A stretch of 64,000 bases of DNA from Pseudomonas sp. Leaf58 (lineage in GTDB: Bacteria > Pseudomonadota > Gammaproteobacteria > Pseudomonadales > Pseudomonadaceae): contig NZ_CP032677.1 in assembly GCF_003627215.1 (NCBI RefSeq), positions 1,493,501 through 1,557,500 of the forward strand, in the 5' to 3' direction. Position 1 is the stretch's first letter. Each line of letters opens with the position of its first letter. A program made the translations under genes and the position numbers. This document shows positions 17,267-26,328 of this stretch, piece after piece. The notes below the pieces were generated by a model. The model did not search any database. It saw only the letters and a program-made list of their open reading frames with translations, and was not told the origin of the DNA.

Positions 17267-18439
17267 TTACGCCGCGGCTTTGCGGGCGGCAACCAGCCAC
17301 GCCAGCAACGCCAGCCCGCCAATCAGCAGCCCGGCCACCACGATCCCCATCCAGCCTTGGTGCTGGAACAACTGCGTGCCCAGCAACGACCCCAGCGCCC
17401 CGCCAATGAAGTAACAGGTGATATACCCGGCATTCAGCCGCGTACGTGCCTCGGGCCGTAAGGCAATTACCGCATTCTGGTTGCTGACGTGCACCAATTG
17501 CACCGCCAGGTCGAGCATTAACACGCCCAGCAGCAAGGCCAGCAACGATTGCTCGGCAAAACCCAGCGGTACCCATGACAGCAGCAACACCACCAAGCCC
17601 ACGGTGGTGCCCAGCGCGCCCTTGCCACGGTCGGCCAAACGCCCGGCCCAGTTGGCCGACAGGGCACCCGCTGCACCGGCCAGGCCGAACAGGCCAATCA
17701 CGGCGTCCGAATAGTGGTACGGGCCTTGCGCCAGCAGAAACGCCAATGGCGTCCAGAACAGGGCGAACAGGCTAAACGCCAGCAGGCCGAGCAGCGAGCG
17801 CAGGCGCAGCACCGGCTCTTCGCGGAACAGGCGGAACACCGAACCGATCAGCGCCGGGTATTTCAGCCCGGCGTGGCTGTGGTGCTGTGGCAGGTTGCGG
17901 TACAGCGCCACAGCGGTGATGGCCATGAGCAACGCGGCCAGCACGTAAATGCTGCGCCAGCCGCCCAACTCGGCCATGAAACCGGCCGCGGTGCGCGCCA
18001 GCAGAATGCCCAGCAACAGGCCACTCATCAATGTGCCTACAGCGCGCCCGCGCAGGTGTGGCTCGCTGAGGCTGGCGGCCATGGGCACCAGAATTTGCGC
18101 CACCACCGAGAACAGCCCGGTCAGCGCCGTACCGAGGATCAGCCAGGGCAGGCTGGGGGCGCAGGCGCTGATGACCAGGCCGAGGGTGGCAACGGCAGTC
18201 ATGACGGTGATCAACCGCCGCTGTTCGAACAGGTCGCCCAGCGGCGCCAGCAGCAGCAAGCCGGCGCCATAACTGAGCTGCGCGGCAATGACGATGCTGC
18301 CGGCACTGGCGGTGCTCAGGCCGAACTGCTGCGCGATGCTGTGCAGTAGCGGTTGTGCGTAGTAGTTGCTGGCCACGGCCAGGCCGGTGGCGGTGGCCTT
18401 CAGCAGGATGAGTGCGCGACTCAAGGTGGGGGTATACAT
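17267..18439 (-). CDS. MFS transporter (YnfM/drug-efflux type)
   Basis: A 390-residue major facilitator exporter with 12 hydrophobic segments. The loop motif GDLFEQRRLI follows helix 2, and the helix-5 antiporter motif region reads GLLLGILLARTAAG, resembling the arabinose-efflux-like (AraJ/YnfM) branch. It probably expels a small hydrophobic compound; substrate unknown. Start ATG at 18439 (MYTPTLSRAL); a longer frame to 18508 lacks a ribosome site. Confidence 0.88.
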   Translation of the reverse strand: MYTPTLSRALILLKATATGLAVASNYYAQPLLHSIAQQFGLSTASAGSIVIAAQLSYGAGLLLLAPLGDLFEQRRLITVMTAVATLGLVISACAPSLPWLILGTALTGLFSVVAQILVPMAASLSEPHLRGRAVGTLMSGLLLGILLARTAAGFMAELGGWRSIYVLAALLMAITAVALYRNLPQHHSHAGLKYPALIGSVFRLFREEPVLRLRSLLGLLAFSLFALFWTPLAFLLAQGPYHYSDAVIGLFGLAGAAGALSANWAGRLADRGKGALGTTVGLVVLLLSWVPLGFAEQSLLALLLGVLMLDLAVQLVHVSNQNAVIALRPEARTRLNAGYITCYFIGGALGSLLGTQLFQHQGWMGIVVAGLLIGGLALLAWLVAARKAAA

Positions 18440-18517
18440 GCGGTTCTCGTAACGGGCAGGTAAAGGAGAATTATCCACGGAGCAAGCCGATTGAGGGAAT
18501 TGCGTCAATCCGTGCGA

Positions 18518-18547
18518 GCCCCTTCGCGGGTAAACCCGCGAAGGGGC
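18518..18547. repeat. REP-derived perfect hairpin
   Basis: GCCCCTTCGCGGG-TAAA-CCCGCGAAGGGGC, a 13-bp stem with a four-base loop, between two same-strand genes. Confidence 0.85.
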
Positions 18548-18567
18548 CGGTGCAGGCCATCCTTCAA

Positions 18568-19317
18568 TCAGGCTGCAAACCCACCATCCACCGTCAGGCT
18601 GGCCCCGGTGATATACCCCGCCTCAGGCCCCGCCAGGTAAGCGACGAAGCTGGCAATCTCATCCGCCTCGCCATACCGCCCGATGGCCATCAGCGGGATC
18701 AGGCTTTCAGCGAACTCGCCGCTGGCCGGGTTCATGTCGGTGTCCACCGGCCCCGGCTGCACGTTGTTCACGGTAATACCTTGTGGCCCCAGGTCGCGGG
18801 CCATGCCGCGGGTCAGGCCGACCAGCGCCGCCTTGCTCATGGCATAGGGCGCGCCGCCCGCAAACGGCATGCGCTCGGCGTTGGTGCTGCCAATGTTGAT
18901 GATGCGCCCGCCCTGGCCCATGTAGCGCGCCGCGGCCTGGCTGGCGACAAACACGCTGCGCACGTTCACGGCAAGCATGTGGTCGAAGTCGGCCAGGTCG
19001 AATTCGGTCACCGCGGCTACCGTCAGCACGCCGGCGTTGTTGACCAGAATATCCAGCCGGCCGAAGGCTTTTACGGCGTCGTCCACGGCCAGCTGCACGG
19101 CTGCTGCGTCGGCGCTGTCGGCCCGCAGGGCCAGGGCATGGCCGCCGTTTTCGGTAATTTCCCGGGCCAGTGCTTCTGCCGGGCCGGCGGAGCTTACATA
19201 GGTGAACGCCACCTGCGCGCCTTCGCGGGCCAGGCGCCGCACGATGGCCGCGCCAATGCCGCGGGAACCGCCCTGTACCAGGGCCACTTTGCCTTCGAGA
19301 GTGTATTGCTTGGACAT
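18568..19317 (-). CDS. Short-chain dehydrogenase/reductase
   Basis: A 249-residue classical SDR. The cofactor motif is GGSRGIGAAIVRRLA (TGxxxGxG type, with Q-G-G-S instead of T-G), followed by NNAGV, and the catalytic Ser...YAMSK (YxxxK). The C-terminus GYITGASLTVDGGFAA is the typical end. It reduces or oxidises a small alcohol or ketone with NAD(P)(H). Start ATG at 19317 after AGGAG. Divergent from a LysR gene, which probably controls it. Confidence 0.93.
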   Translation of the reverse strand: MSKQYTLEGKVALVQGGSRGIGAAIVRRLAREGAQVAFTYVSSAGPAEALAREITENGGHALALRADSADAAAVQLAVDDAVKAFGRLDILVNNAGVLTVAAVTEFDLADFDHMLAVNVRSVFVASQAAARYMGQGGRIINIGSTNAERMPFAGGAPYAMSKAALVGLTRGMARDLGPQGITVNNVQPGPVDTDMNPASGEFAESLIPLMAIGRYGEADEIASFVAYLAGPEAGYITGASLTVDGGFAA

Positions 19318-19435
19318 GCTGATCTCCTGCTGCAAGCCAGGCCGAAATGCCTTGGATGGGCACAGTATCGGCGCTCGATTACCTGCTGATAAGATGGCAA
19401 TCACTATCAGCAGAGTAAACCTTTGGTTGGCAATC

Positions 19436-20374
19436 ATGGCCGTGGAATCGTTCAACGCCTTGGAGTGTTTCATTCGCAGCGCCGAGGTTGGCAGCTTTGC
19501 CGAGGCGGCCAGGCGCCTTAGCCTGACCCCGGCCGCCGTGGGCAAGCATGTTGCCCAGCTGGAAGCGCGCCTCGGGGTGCGGTTGTTCCAGCGTAGTACC
19601 CGTAAGCTGACCCTGACCGAAGCGGGGCAGCGATTTCTCGGCGAAGTCAGTGACAGCTTTCGCACCATCCAGTACGCCGTGGCCAACCTGGCCAGTGCCG
19701 AGGGGCAGCCGGCTGGGTTGTTGCGGGTGAGTATGGGCACCGTGTTTGGGCGCTTGTATGTGCTGCCCTTGCTAGCTGAGTTTCTGCGTCGCTACCCAGC
19801 CATTACCCCGGACTGGCATTTCGACAACCGCCAAGTCGACCTGATCGGCCAGGGCTTTGATGCGGCGCTTGGCGGTGGCTTTGAACTGCCACCGGGGGTG
19901 GTGGCACGCAAGTTGACCCCCGCGCACCGGGTGCTGGTGGCGGCGCCAGCGTACTTGGCCCGCCATGCGCCCATCGACGATCCACAGGCCCTGCAGCGGC
20001 ATGACGGTATCTTGATTCGCTCGCCGCAGACCGGGCGGGTGCGCTCATGGCCGCTGACCAGCCGCTGGCAGGTGCAGCAGCCCATGCAGTTGCGCCAGGC
20101 CATGACCATGAGCGATTCCGATGCAGCTTGCGCGGTGGCCGAGCAGGGCTTGGGGGTTGCTCTGGTAAGCCTGCCGTTTGCCGTGCCATACCTGGAGGGC
20201 GGGCGGCTGCAGCGGGTGCTGCCGGACTGGTATGTGGACGATGGGTATATCAGCCTGTATTTCGCCGAGCACAAGTTACTGCCGGGCAAGACCCGGGCGT
20301 TTATCGATTTTGTGGTGGAGCAGTTTGCCGAGCAGGGGCTGGCGGGGCGGTTCGATGCCTTGCAAACGCTTTAG
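19436..20374 (+). CDS. LysR-family transcriptional regulator
   Basis: A 312-residue LysR regulator: N-terminal winged helix (FIRSAEVGSFAEAARRLS, then AVGKHVAQLEARLGVRLF), then a C-terminal effector domain. It is divergent from the SDR gene over a 118-bp gap, the usual LysR arrangement, so that gene is its likely target. The ATG at 19436 gives MAVESFNALE, matching LysR family N-termini; longer in-frame starts cross the promoter area. Confidence 0.93.
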   Translation: MAVESFNALECFIRSAEVGSFAEAARRLSLTPAAVGKHVAQLEARLGVRLFQRSTRKLTLTEAGQRFLGEVSDSFRTIQYAVANLASAEGQPAGLLRVSMGTVFGRLYVLPLLAEFLRRYPAITPDWHFDNRQVDLIGQGFDAALGGGFELPPGVVARKLTPAHRVLVAAPAYLARHAPIDDPQALQRHDGILIRSPQTGRVRSWPLTSRWQVQQPMQLRQAMTMSDSDAACAVAEQGLGVALVSLPFAVPYLEGGRLQRVLPDWYVDDGYISLYFAEHKLLPGKTRAFIDFVVEQFAEQGLAGRFDALQTL

Positions 20375-20385
20375 CTGGGTATCGC

Positions 20386-20492
20386 CTGTACCGGCCTCTT
20401 CGCGGGTAAACCCGCTCCTACAGGGGTCGCACCAGCCTGAGGGGGGCAGTACTTGTAGGAGCGGGTTTACCCGCGAAGAGGCCGGCACAGGC
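20386..20492. repeat. Inverted pair of REP elements
   Basis: CCGGCCTCTTCGCGGGTAAA and TTTACCCGCGAAGAGGCCGG face each other across about 50 bp, between two convergent genes. The inner parts CCCGCTCCTACA and TGTAGGAGCGGG also pair. Confidence 0.9.
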
Positions 20493-20509
20493 AACCTTCA
20501 AAAACCCGC

Positions 20510-20980
20510 TCAGACGACATCGACAATCAACGATGCCTGGGCTCCCAGGTTCACCTCGTCATCAACCTTCTTGCCGAGCAACTGCTGCCCCAGCGGCGAA
20601 CGCGGGGTAATCACCGTCACCAGCCCATCCCCCTCGCCAATCTTCAACCCCGCCGCCTCGGGCCCGAGGAACAGCCGGCGCTGGCCGCCATCGGCATCCT
20701 CCAGGGTTACCAGGTTGCTCACCTGCACCCCACGTGCCGGGTCATAATTACGCAGCAGTAATTGCTGGTAAATCAGCAAGCTCTGGCGGATCTCCGCGCT
20801 GCGCCGGGCCTGGCCGGTGGCCAGGTATGAGGCCTCCAGGCCCAGGGTGTCGTACTTGTTTTCGGCGACGTTCTCTTCGGCAGTGGCGGCCTCATAAGCC
20901 GTTTGTGCTGCGCGGGTCAGCACGTCCAGGTCATGTTCGAGGGTGGCGACGATCTGCGCCAGCAAGCGGGGCTTGTCCAT
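20510..20980 (-). CDS. GreA/GreB-family transcript cleavage-like factor
   Basis: A 156-residue protein. The N-terminal half is a long coiled helix pair (LEHDLDVLTRAAQTAYEAA then a second helix with ATGQARRSAEIRQSL). The C-terminal half is the FKBP-like Gre domain (VVTPRSPLGQQLLGKKVDDE-type ending, here ITPRSPLGQQLLGKKV). The acidic tip of the coiled coil (EENVAENKYD) fits a Gre factor that reaches into RNA polymerase. It is shorter and less canonical than GreA or GreB, so the exact role is open. Start ATG at 20980. Confidence 0.82.
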   Translation of the reverse strand: MDKPRLLAQIVATLEHDLDVLTRAAQTAYEAATAEENVAENKYDTLGLEASYLATGQARRSAEIRQSLLIYQQLLLRNYDPARGVQVSNLVTLEDADGGQRRLFLGPEAAGLKIGEGDGLVTVITPRSPLGQQLLGKKVDDEVNLGAQASLIVDVV

Positions 20981-20982
20981 GG

Positions 20983-21375
20983 TTAGTAACAGAACTCCAG
21001 CACATTGGCCTGGCTTTTATCGGTGGGCGCGGTGCGGTTCTGCTGCAGCCAGAACTGGCACTTGGGGCTGTTGAGGTTGCGCGGGTTGCCTTGGGCGGCC
21101 TCGGCGGCCTGTTGCAGTTCCTGCGTGTGCAAAATGCCCTTGTAACGCTCGAACATTTGCGCCTGAGCATCCTCGGCAGCGGCGGGCGCTGCGGCGGGCC
21201 GGTAAGCGCTTGGGGCAACGGCCTGGGCCAGCGGCTGCACCTGCTGCGGCCACAGCTGCAGGGCCAGCCACAGGCTGGCGGCAATGGCCACGGCGCCCAG
21301 CCACAGGCCAAAGGCGACGCACACGATCAGCGGCAACGGCTTGAGGGTGATCTTCAGTTCGCGGGGGCGGGGCAT
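20983..21375 (-). CDS. Hypothetical membrane protein
   Basis: A 130-residue protein with a basic start (MPRPRELKITLKPL), one long membrane helix (IVCVAFGLWLGAVAIAASLW) and an Ala/Pro-rich, Gln-rich tail holding two Cys, likely periplasmic. The ATG at 21375 follows AGGAGG by six bases. Its stop lies two bases before the Gre-like gene start, so they form an operon. I do not recognise its family. Confidence 0.75.
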   Translation of the reverse strand: MPRPRELKITLKPLPLIVCVAFGLWLGAVAIAASLWLALQLWPQQVQPLAQAVAPSAYRPAAAPAAAEDAQAQMFERYKGILHTQELQQAAEAAQGNPRNLNSPKCQFWLQQNRTAPTDKSQANVLEFCY

Positions 21376-21505
21376 GGCTGCCTCCTGGCAGGGTGGGTCG
21401 GGGTGCATTGTCGCATGCGTGTGGGCATTTTTCCGTGCGGGTGCTTTTGTTGGCGACAATTAAACCGCAGAATTCGCGGTTTTCGTACCCGAACGGGAGG
21501 GGCGC

Positions 21506-22639
21506 ATGAACGCCACCTGGGACATCTTCTGCAGCGTCGTCGACAACTACGGGGATATCGGCGTGACTTGGCGCCTGGCCCGGCAGTTGGTAGCCGAGCA
21601 CGGGCTGGCGGTGCGCCTGTGGGTAGATGACCTCAACGCGTTCACGCCCATGTGCCCTGGGGCCGATGCCAACGCCGTGCAGCAGTGGCAGCAGGGGGTG
21701 GATGTGCGCCAGTGGCCACGCGCCTGGGTGCCGGTGGCGCCAGCCGACGTGGTGATCGGTGCGTTCGCCTGCCAGTTGCCGGCGGCCTATGTCGAGGCCA
21801 TGCGTACCCGCGCAACACCTGCGCTCTGGCTGAACCTCGAATACCTCAGTGCTGAGGATTGGGTTGAGGGCTGCCATGGTTTGCCTTCGCCGCAGCCCAA
21901 TGGCCTGCGCAAGGTGTTTTTCTTCCCTGGCTTTACCGACAAAACCGGCGGCTTGCTGCGCGAAGGTTCGCTGCTGGCGCGGCGTGACACGTTCCAGCAG
22001 TCGGCCGAGGCTCGCCAAGCCTTTTTGCATGGGCTTGGCGTCGCCCCTCAGGCGGGGGCGTTGCTGATTTCGCTGTTCGCCTACGAAAACCCACAATTGG
22101 CCGATTGGCTCGATGCCCTGGCCGCAGGCGCGCAACCTTGCCACCTGCTGGTGCCGCAAGGGCGCATCGTCGCTGGGCTAAGCCAGTGGCTTGGCGCGGC
22201 ACCGCTGCACGTGGGGAGCGTGTGCAAGCGTGGCGCCCTGACCGTGCAGGTGCTGCCCTTTGTCAGCCAGGACGACTTCGACCGGCTGCTGTGGAGTTGC
22301 GATTTCAACGCCGTGCGCGGCGAAGACTCGTTCGTGCGTGCGCAATGGGCCGGGCAGCCGATGCTGTGGCACATCTATGTGCAAGATGAAAATGCCCACT
22401 GGGAAAAGCTCGAAGCGTTTCTAGCGCATTATCGACGCGGCCTGTCAGGCAAAGCTGATGCCGCCTTGCTTGGCCTGTGGCGTGCCTGGAACATGGGTGG
22501 CGACATGGGCCAGGCCTGGCAGGCGGCCCGCCAGCATTGGCCAGAACTGCAGCAGCATGCCCGGCTTTGGGCGGCGCGACAGGCCACTCAGCCGGACCTT
22601 GCCATGACGCTGGTACAGTTTTACCGAAATTGGCTATGA
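21506..22639 (+). CDS. earP: EF-P arginine rhamnosyltransferase EarP
   Basis: A 377-residue inverting glycosyltransferase (GT104) that adds rhamnose from dTDP-L-rhamnose to Arg32 of elongation factor P. The known catalytic residues are visible at their published positions: D13 and D17 in VVDNYGDIGV, and E273 in RGEDSFVRAQ. The next gene, 48 bp on, is efp with Arg32. The ATG at 21506 follows GGGAGG. Modified EF-P rescues ribosomes stalled on polyproline; pseudomonads need the sugar donor from rml genes, which are not in this window. Confidence 0.96.
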   Translation: MNATWDIFCSVVDNYGDIGVTWRLARQLVAEHGLAVRLWVDDLNAFTPMCPGADANAVQQWQQGVDVRQWPRAWVPVAPADVVIGAFACQLPAAYVEAMRTRATPALWLNLEYLSAEDWVEGCHGLPSPQPNGLRKVFFFPGFTDKTGGLLREGSLLARRDTFQQSAEARQAFLHGLGVAPQAGALLISLFAYENPQLADWLDALAAGAQPCHLLVPQGRIVAGLSQWLGAAPLHVGSVCKRGALTVQVLPFVSQDDFDRLLWSCDFNAVRGEDSFVRAQWAGQPMLWHIYVQDENAHWEKLEAFLAHYRRGLSGKADAALLGLWRAWNMGGDMGQAWQAARQHWPELQQHARLWAARQATQPDLAMTLVQFYRNWL

Positions 22640-22687
22640 TATGCGGCCTCGATTTTTATAAATCCATCCAGATTCGGATACTTCGTA

Positions 22688-23257
22688 ATGAAAACTGGTA
22701 AAGAACTGAAACCCGGTACCGTACTGCGGATCGACAACGACCCGTGGCTGGTTCAAAAAGCTGAGTTCACCAAGTCGGGCCGTAACAGCGCGATCATGAA
22801 GACCAAGCTGAAGAACCTGCTGACCGGCTACAAGACCGAAACCGTATACGGTGCGGACGACAAGCTGGACGACGTGATCCTGGATCGCAAAGAAGCGACC
22901 CTGTCGTTCATCAGCGGTGACTCGTACACCTTCATGGACACCACCGACTACACCATGTACGAACTGAACGCCGAAGACATCGACGCCGTTCTGCCGTACA
23001 TCGAAGAAGGCATGGAAGACATCTGCGAAGCGGTGTTCTTCGAAGGCCGCCTGGTATCGGTTGAACTGCCGACCACCATCAGCCGTCAGGTTGTCTACAC
23101 CGAGAACGCCGCACGTGGCGATACCTCGGGCAAGGTCATGAAGCCTGCCAAGCTGAAGAACGGTACCGAGATTCAGGTTGCCGACTTCATCCAGATCGAT
23201 GAATTTATCGACATCGACACTCGCGACAACAGCTTCAAAGGCCGTTCCAAGAAGTAA
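22688..23257 (+). CDS. efp: Translation elongation factor P
   Basis: A 189-residue EF-P. The loop that reaches the peptidyl-transferase centre reads TKSGRNSA, with Arg32 as the rhamnosylation site, matching the earP gene just upstream. The three domains are complete to the C-terminal [14 protein letters not shown]. It helps the ribosome join consecutive prolines. The start ATG at 22688 follows the earP stop by 48 bp. A strong terminator lies 17 bp after its stop. Confidence 0.98.
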   Translation: MKTGKELKPGTVLRIDNDPWLVQKAEFTKSGRNSAIMKTKLKNLLTGYKTETVYGADDKLDDVILDRKEATLSFISGDSYTFMDTTDYTMYELNAEDIDAVLPYIEEGMEDICEAVFFEGRLVSVELPTTISRQVVYTENAARGDTSGKVMKPAKLKNGTEIQVADFIQIDEFIDIDTRDNSFKGRSKK

Positions 23258-23274
23258 TCCTTCTTGTGAAACGC

Positions 23275-23303
23275 AAAAAACCCGGCCTTGGCCGGGTTTT
23301 TTT
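23275..23303 (+). terminator. Rho-independent terminator of earP-efp
   Basis: AAAAAACCCGGCC-TT-GGCCGGGTTTTTTT: strong stem plus T-run, also A-rich on the other side so it can serve ohr on the minus strand. Confidence 0.95.
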
Positions 23304-23317
23304 ATGCCGGGTAAAGC

Positions 23318-23746
23318 TTAAACGGTCACGTGCAGGCGCACATCCACATTACCGCGGGTGGCGTTGGAGTACGGGCACACCTGGTGCGCCTTTTCCACCA
23401 GCCCTTCGGCATCGGCCTGGGCCAAGCCCGGCAGGTGGATGTGCAGGTCGATGTCCAGGCCAAAACCACCTGGAATTTGGCCGATGCCCACTTTCGCGGT
23501 GATCGAGGTATCTGCGGGCAGGGCTTTCTTCTCTTGCCCGGCCACGAATTTCAAGGCGCCAATGAAGCAGGCCGAGTAACCGGCGGCGAACATCTGCTCG
23601 GGGTTGGTGCCGTCACCACCCGCACCGCCCAGTTCCTTGGGGGTGCTCAGGCTAACCACCAGCTTGCCGTCGCTGGAACGGGATTTGCCGTCGCGCCCAC
23701 CGGTAGAGGTAGCTTCTGCGATGTACAGCGGAGTGACCTTTTGCAT
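23318..23746 (-). CDS. ohr: Organic hydroperoxide resistance protein Ohr
   Basis: A 142-residue OsmC/Ohr-family peroxidase that reduces organic hydroperoxides using a Cys pair. C60 (GYSACFIGA) and C124 (HQVCPYSNAT) are at the standard places, with an Arg/Glu pair nearby. Cytoplasmic. The regulator ohrR lies just upstream on the same strand with a 140-bp gap carrying operator-like repeats. Start ATG at 23746. Confidence 0.95.
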   Translation of the reverse strand: MQKVTPLYIAEATSTGGRDGKSRSSDGKLVVSLSTPKELGGAGGDGTNPEQMFAAGYSACFIGALKFVAGQEKKALPADTSITAKVGIGQIPGGFGLDIDLHIHLPGLAQADAEGLVEKAHQVCPYSNATRGNVDVRLHVTV

Positions 23747-23813
23747 CTTGAGCCTCGCTAATGTGCTGTGCGCTTACGGTTTGGCGGTAGGCGCGGGTGG
23801 GTGTGGATTTAAA

Positions 23814-23839
23814 TTAGCGCGCAATTAGTTAGCGCGCAA
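23814..23839. promoter_or_regulatory. OhrR-like direct repeats upstream of ohr
   Basis: TTAGCGCGCAA occurs at 23814-23824 and again at 23829-23839, 15 bp apart. A related TTAGTGCGCGCA lies at 24389-24400 upstream of ohrR. Sharing the motif between both promoters suggests the operator of OhrR, which is known to control ohr and often itself. Confidence 0.55.
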
Positions 23840-23886
23840 GATAAATCGTCACCGCTCATCTGAACGGCCATTGCACAGCATAGCCG

Positions 23887-24342
23887 TCAGAGGCTTTTCT
23901 GCAGGCTCTCACGCAGCGCCAGCAGGTCGGCTTGCAGCTGTTGCAACTGTTCCAGGCTGCGGCCACTGGCCTTGAGGATACACTGCGGCACGTCCCTGGC
24001 TTGCTGTTGCAGGGCGCGGCCTTGCTCGGTCAGTTGCACCAGCACCACCCGTTCGTCCTCGCGGCTGCGGTTGCGCTGTAGCAGGCCTTCGCTTTCCAGG
24101 CGTTTGAGCAGCGGGGTCAGCGAGCCGGGGTCGGTGAGCAGGTGCTGGCTGATTTCACCCACGGTCAGGCCGTCATGCTCCCACAGCACGAGCATTGCCA
24201 GGTACTGCGGGTAGGTCAGGCCCAGGGCCTGCAGCAGCGGTTTGTAAACCTTGGTCATCAGCAACGAGGTGGAGTGCAGGGCGAAACAGACCTGGTTGTC
24301 CAGCAGCAGCTCGTCACAGGAGGCTTGGGTGTCGGCGTTCAT
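23887..24342 (-). CDS. ohrR: Peroxide-sensing MarR-family repressor OhrR
   Basis: A 151-residue MarR-type winged-helix repressor. The sensing Cys is C19 in NQVCFALHS, the OhrR hallmark; its oxidation by organic peroxide releases DNA. The wing region RNRSREDERVVLVQLTEQG is typical. It is followed at once by its target ohr. Start ATG at 24342. Confidence 0.93.
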   Translation of the reverse strand: MNADTQASCDELLLDNQVCFALHSTSLLMTKVYKPLLQALGLTYPQYLAMLVLWEHDGLTVGEISQHLLTDPGSLTPLLKRLESEGLLQRNRSREDERVVLVQLTEQGRALQQQARDVPQCILKASGRSLEQLQQLQADLLALRESLQKSL

Positions 24343-24400
24343 GCAGGTCCTTGAAGGTAATCAATGGGAAAATCTGGCACGCTGATCATTAGTGCGCGCA

Positions 24401-25354
24401 TTACTCGCGCAGTTCACTGCGTAAGGCCAGGTCCCAGGGTGGAATCGGGCTGAAGCGGCTCTTGAGGAATTCGAGCAGCAAACGGCTGCGAGAGTTCGTT
24501 TCATGTGCCAGGCGTAACGCATAGATGCCGCTGGTCTCGGCTGCCGGCAAGCCGCCATCGCAAAACAACGGTATCAGTTCGCCCCGCAGCAGGTATTCGC
24601 TGATCAGCCAAGTAGGCAGGTGGGCTACCCCTAAACCGGCCAGGGCGCCGAACAGCAAGGTTTCGGCGTTGTTGGCGGCCATGCGCATGCGCGAAGGGCG
24701 GTACAGGCGGGTTTGCCCGGCCACGTTGAAGCGCCAGGCGAATGGCGGTGCCAGGCCGTCCCAGTCCAGGCCATCGTGCCCAGGCAGTTCGCTGGGGCAG
24801 GTGGGGACGCCGCGGCTTGCCAGGTAGGCGGGGCTGGCGCAGGCGATGCGCACCATGTAGGCCAGTGGCGTGGCGACCAGCCGGGTGTCGGCCAGCGGGC
24901 CGGCGCGCAATACCAGGTCGACCTCGCCCAGGTGGCTGCCATGCAGGTCGACGAAGCTGTCGATCAGGCGCAGTTGGACGTCCAGGCCCGGGTAAGCCAC
25001 CAGGAAGTCGGCGATGGCCGGGGCCAGGTGGCGGCGGCCAAATGCGGCGGGGGCGTCGATGCGGATCAGCCCTTCGGGGGCATTGCTTAGCGACACGGCT
25101 TCGGCGCGGGCCAGGCGCAGCTCCTCGATGATGCGCTTGGCCCGTTCGGCAAACGCATTGCCCGCCGGTGTGGCGCGCACGGCGTGGGTGCTGCGGGTGA
25201 ACAGGCGGCTGCCCACGGCGTTTTCCAGGCTGTCGATGCGTCGGGCTACGGCGGACGGGGTCAGCGGGTGCCGGCGGGCGGCGGCAGAAAAACTACCGGT
25301 TTCCAGCACGTCGAGGAACAGGCTCAGCTGATCGGTCAGGGTATCGGGGCTCAT
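24401..25354 (-). CDS. LysR-family transcriptional regulator
   Basis: A 317-residue LysR regulator with the N-terminal helix-turn-helix FLDVLETGSFSAAARRHPLT and the following AVARRIDSLENAVGSRLF. It is divergent from the TauE/SafE exporter gene across 113 bp, so that gene is its probable target. The effector half (LRIDAPAAFGRRHLAP-like) resembles the CrgA/DsdC-type branch. The ATG at 25354 (MSPDTLTDQL) is preferred; a longer frame to 25423 looks non-coding. Its stop is adjacent to the motif before ohrR. Confidence 0.92.
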   Translation of the reverse strand: MSPDTLTDQLSLFLDVLETGSFSAAARRHPLTPSAVARRIDSLENAVGSRLFTRSTHAVRATPAGNAFAERAKRIIEELRLARAEAVSLSNAPEGLIRIDAPAAFGRRHLAPAIADFLVAYPGLDVQLRLIDSFVDLHGSHLGEVDLVLRAGPLADTRLVATPLAYMVRIACASPAYLASRGVPTCPSELPGHDGLDWDGLAPPFAWRFNVAGQTRLYRPSRMRMAANNAETLLFGALAGLGVAHLPTWLISEYLLRGELIPLFCDGGLPAAETSGIYALRLAHETNSRSRLLLEFLKSRFSPIPPWDLALRSELRE

Positions 25355-25467
25355 GGCTACCTTGCTTTTGCGAAAAACGCACAGCCATTGTGCGCTGCTG
25401 TGCGTTTCCCTGCCAGCGCGCAATCGTTAGCATGCTCGCATTATGACTACAGGCGGATGAGGCCCTG

Positions 25468-26217
25468 ATGATCGAGTGGTTGTTGTATATCGTGCTGGGC
25501 GCGGCCTTGGGCACCATGGGTGGCCTGTTTGGCATAGGCGGCGGGCTGATCGCTATCCCAGCGTTGGGCGTGCTGTTTGGCCTGGACCAACAACTGGCGC
25601 AGGGCACGGCGTTGGTGATGGTGGTGCCGAACGTGCTGCTGGCGCTGTGGCGTTATCACCAGCGCAACCGCATCGAACTGCGCCACGCCGTGCCGCTGTC
25701 GCTGTGCAGCTTCGTGTTTGCCTGGCTAGGGTCGATCTGGGCGGTGGGGCTGGATGCGCACTCCATGCGCCTGGGTTTTGTCGGCTTTTTGGTGGCGCTG
25801 GCGGTGTGGAACGTGGCCCGCATGTTCATGAAGGTTGCGCCGGCCAGCGCCGAGTTGCGTCATGCCTGGCCGTGGCTGGGGGTGCTGGGCAGCTTCGCCG
25901 GTACCATGGGCGGCTTGTTCGGGGTGGGCGGGGCGGTGGTGGCCACGCCGATTTTGACCAGTGTGTTCGGCACCACCCAGGTGGTGGCGCAAGGGCTGTC
26001 GCTGGCGTTGGCGGCGCCGAGTACCTTGGTCACCTTGGTGACCTACGGGGTGCACCACAGCGTTGCCTGGGGGGTGGGGGTTCCGTTGGCGGTCGGTGGG
26101 TTGCTGAGCATCAGCTGGGGGGTGAAGTTGGCCCATGCGTTGCCGGAGAAGGTGTGGCGGGCGATGTTCTGCGTGTTTTTGGTGGTGTGTGCGGTGATGC
26201 TTGGCTTTGAGCTTTGA
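25468..26217 (+). CDS. TauE/SafE-family sulfonate/sulfite exporter
   Basis: A 249-residue inner-membrane protein with about eight helices and the two family repeats GTMGGLFGIGGGLIAIP (near 15) and GTMGGLFGVGGAVVATP (near 145). Members export sulfoacetate, sulfite or other organic anions; which one is unknown. The ATG at 25468 is the first possible start. Paired with a divergent LysR. Confidence 0.93.
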   Translation: MIEWLLYIVLGAALGTMGGLFGIGGGLIAIPALGVLFGLDQQLAQGTALVMVVPNVLLALWRYHQRNRIELRHAVPLSLCSFVFAWLGSIWAVGLDAHSMRLGFVGFLVALAVWNVARMFMKVAPASAELRHAWPWLGVLGSFAGTMGGLFGVGGAVVATPILTSVFGTTQVVAQGLSLALAAPSTLVTLVTYGVHHSVAWGVGVPLAVGGLLSISWGVKLAHALPEKVWRAMFCVFLVVCAVMLGFEL

Positions 26218-26328
26218 AGCCTTGGGGCCGCTTTGCGGCAGCTCCCACCCCGCCCGCATGGCCCGCAAGGCATGTGCTACCCCGGTGGGCGCTGGCTTGC
26301 CGGCGATGGGCTGCGCAGCAGCCGCAAA

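Noticed and set aside
26218..26328. A REP after the TauE/SafE gene
   Set aside because: GC-rich with a small hairpin (GCCGC-TTT-GCGGC) but lacks the REP core; recorded only as a possible transcript end.
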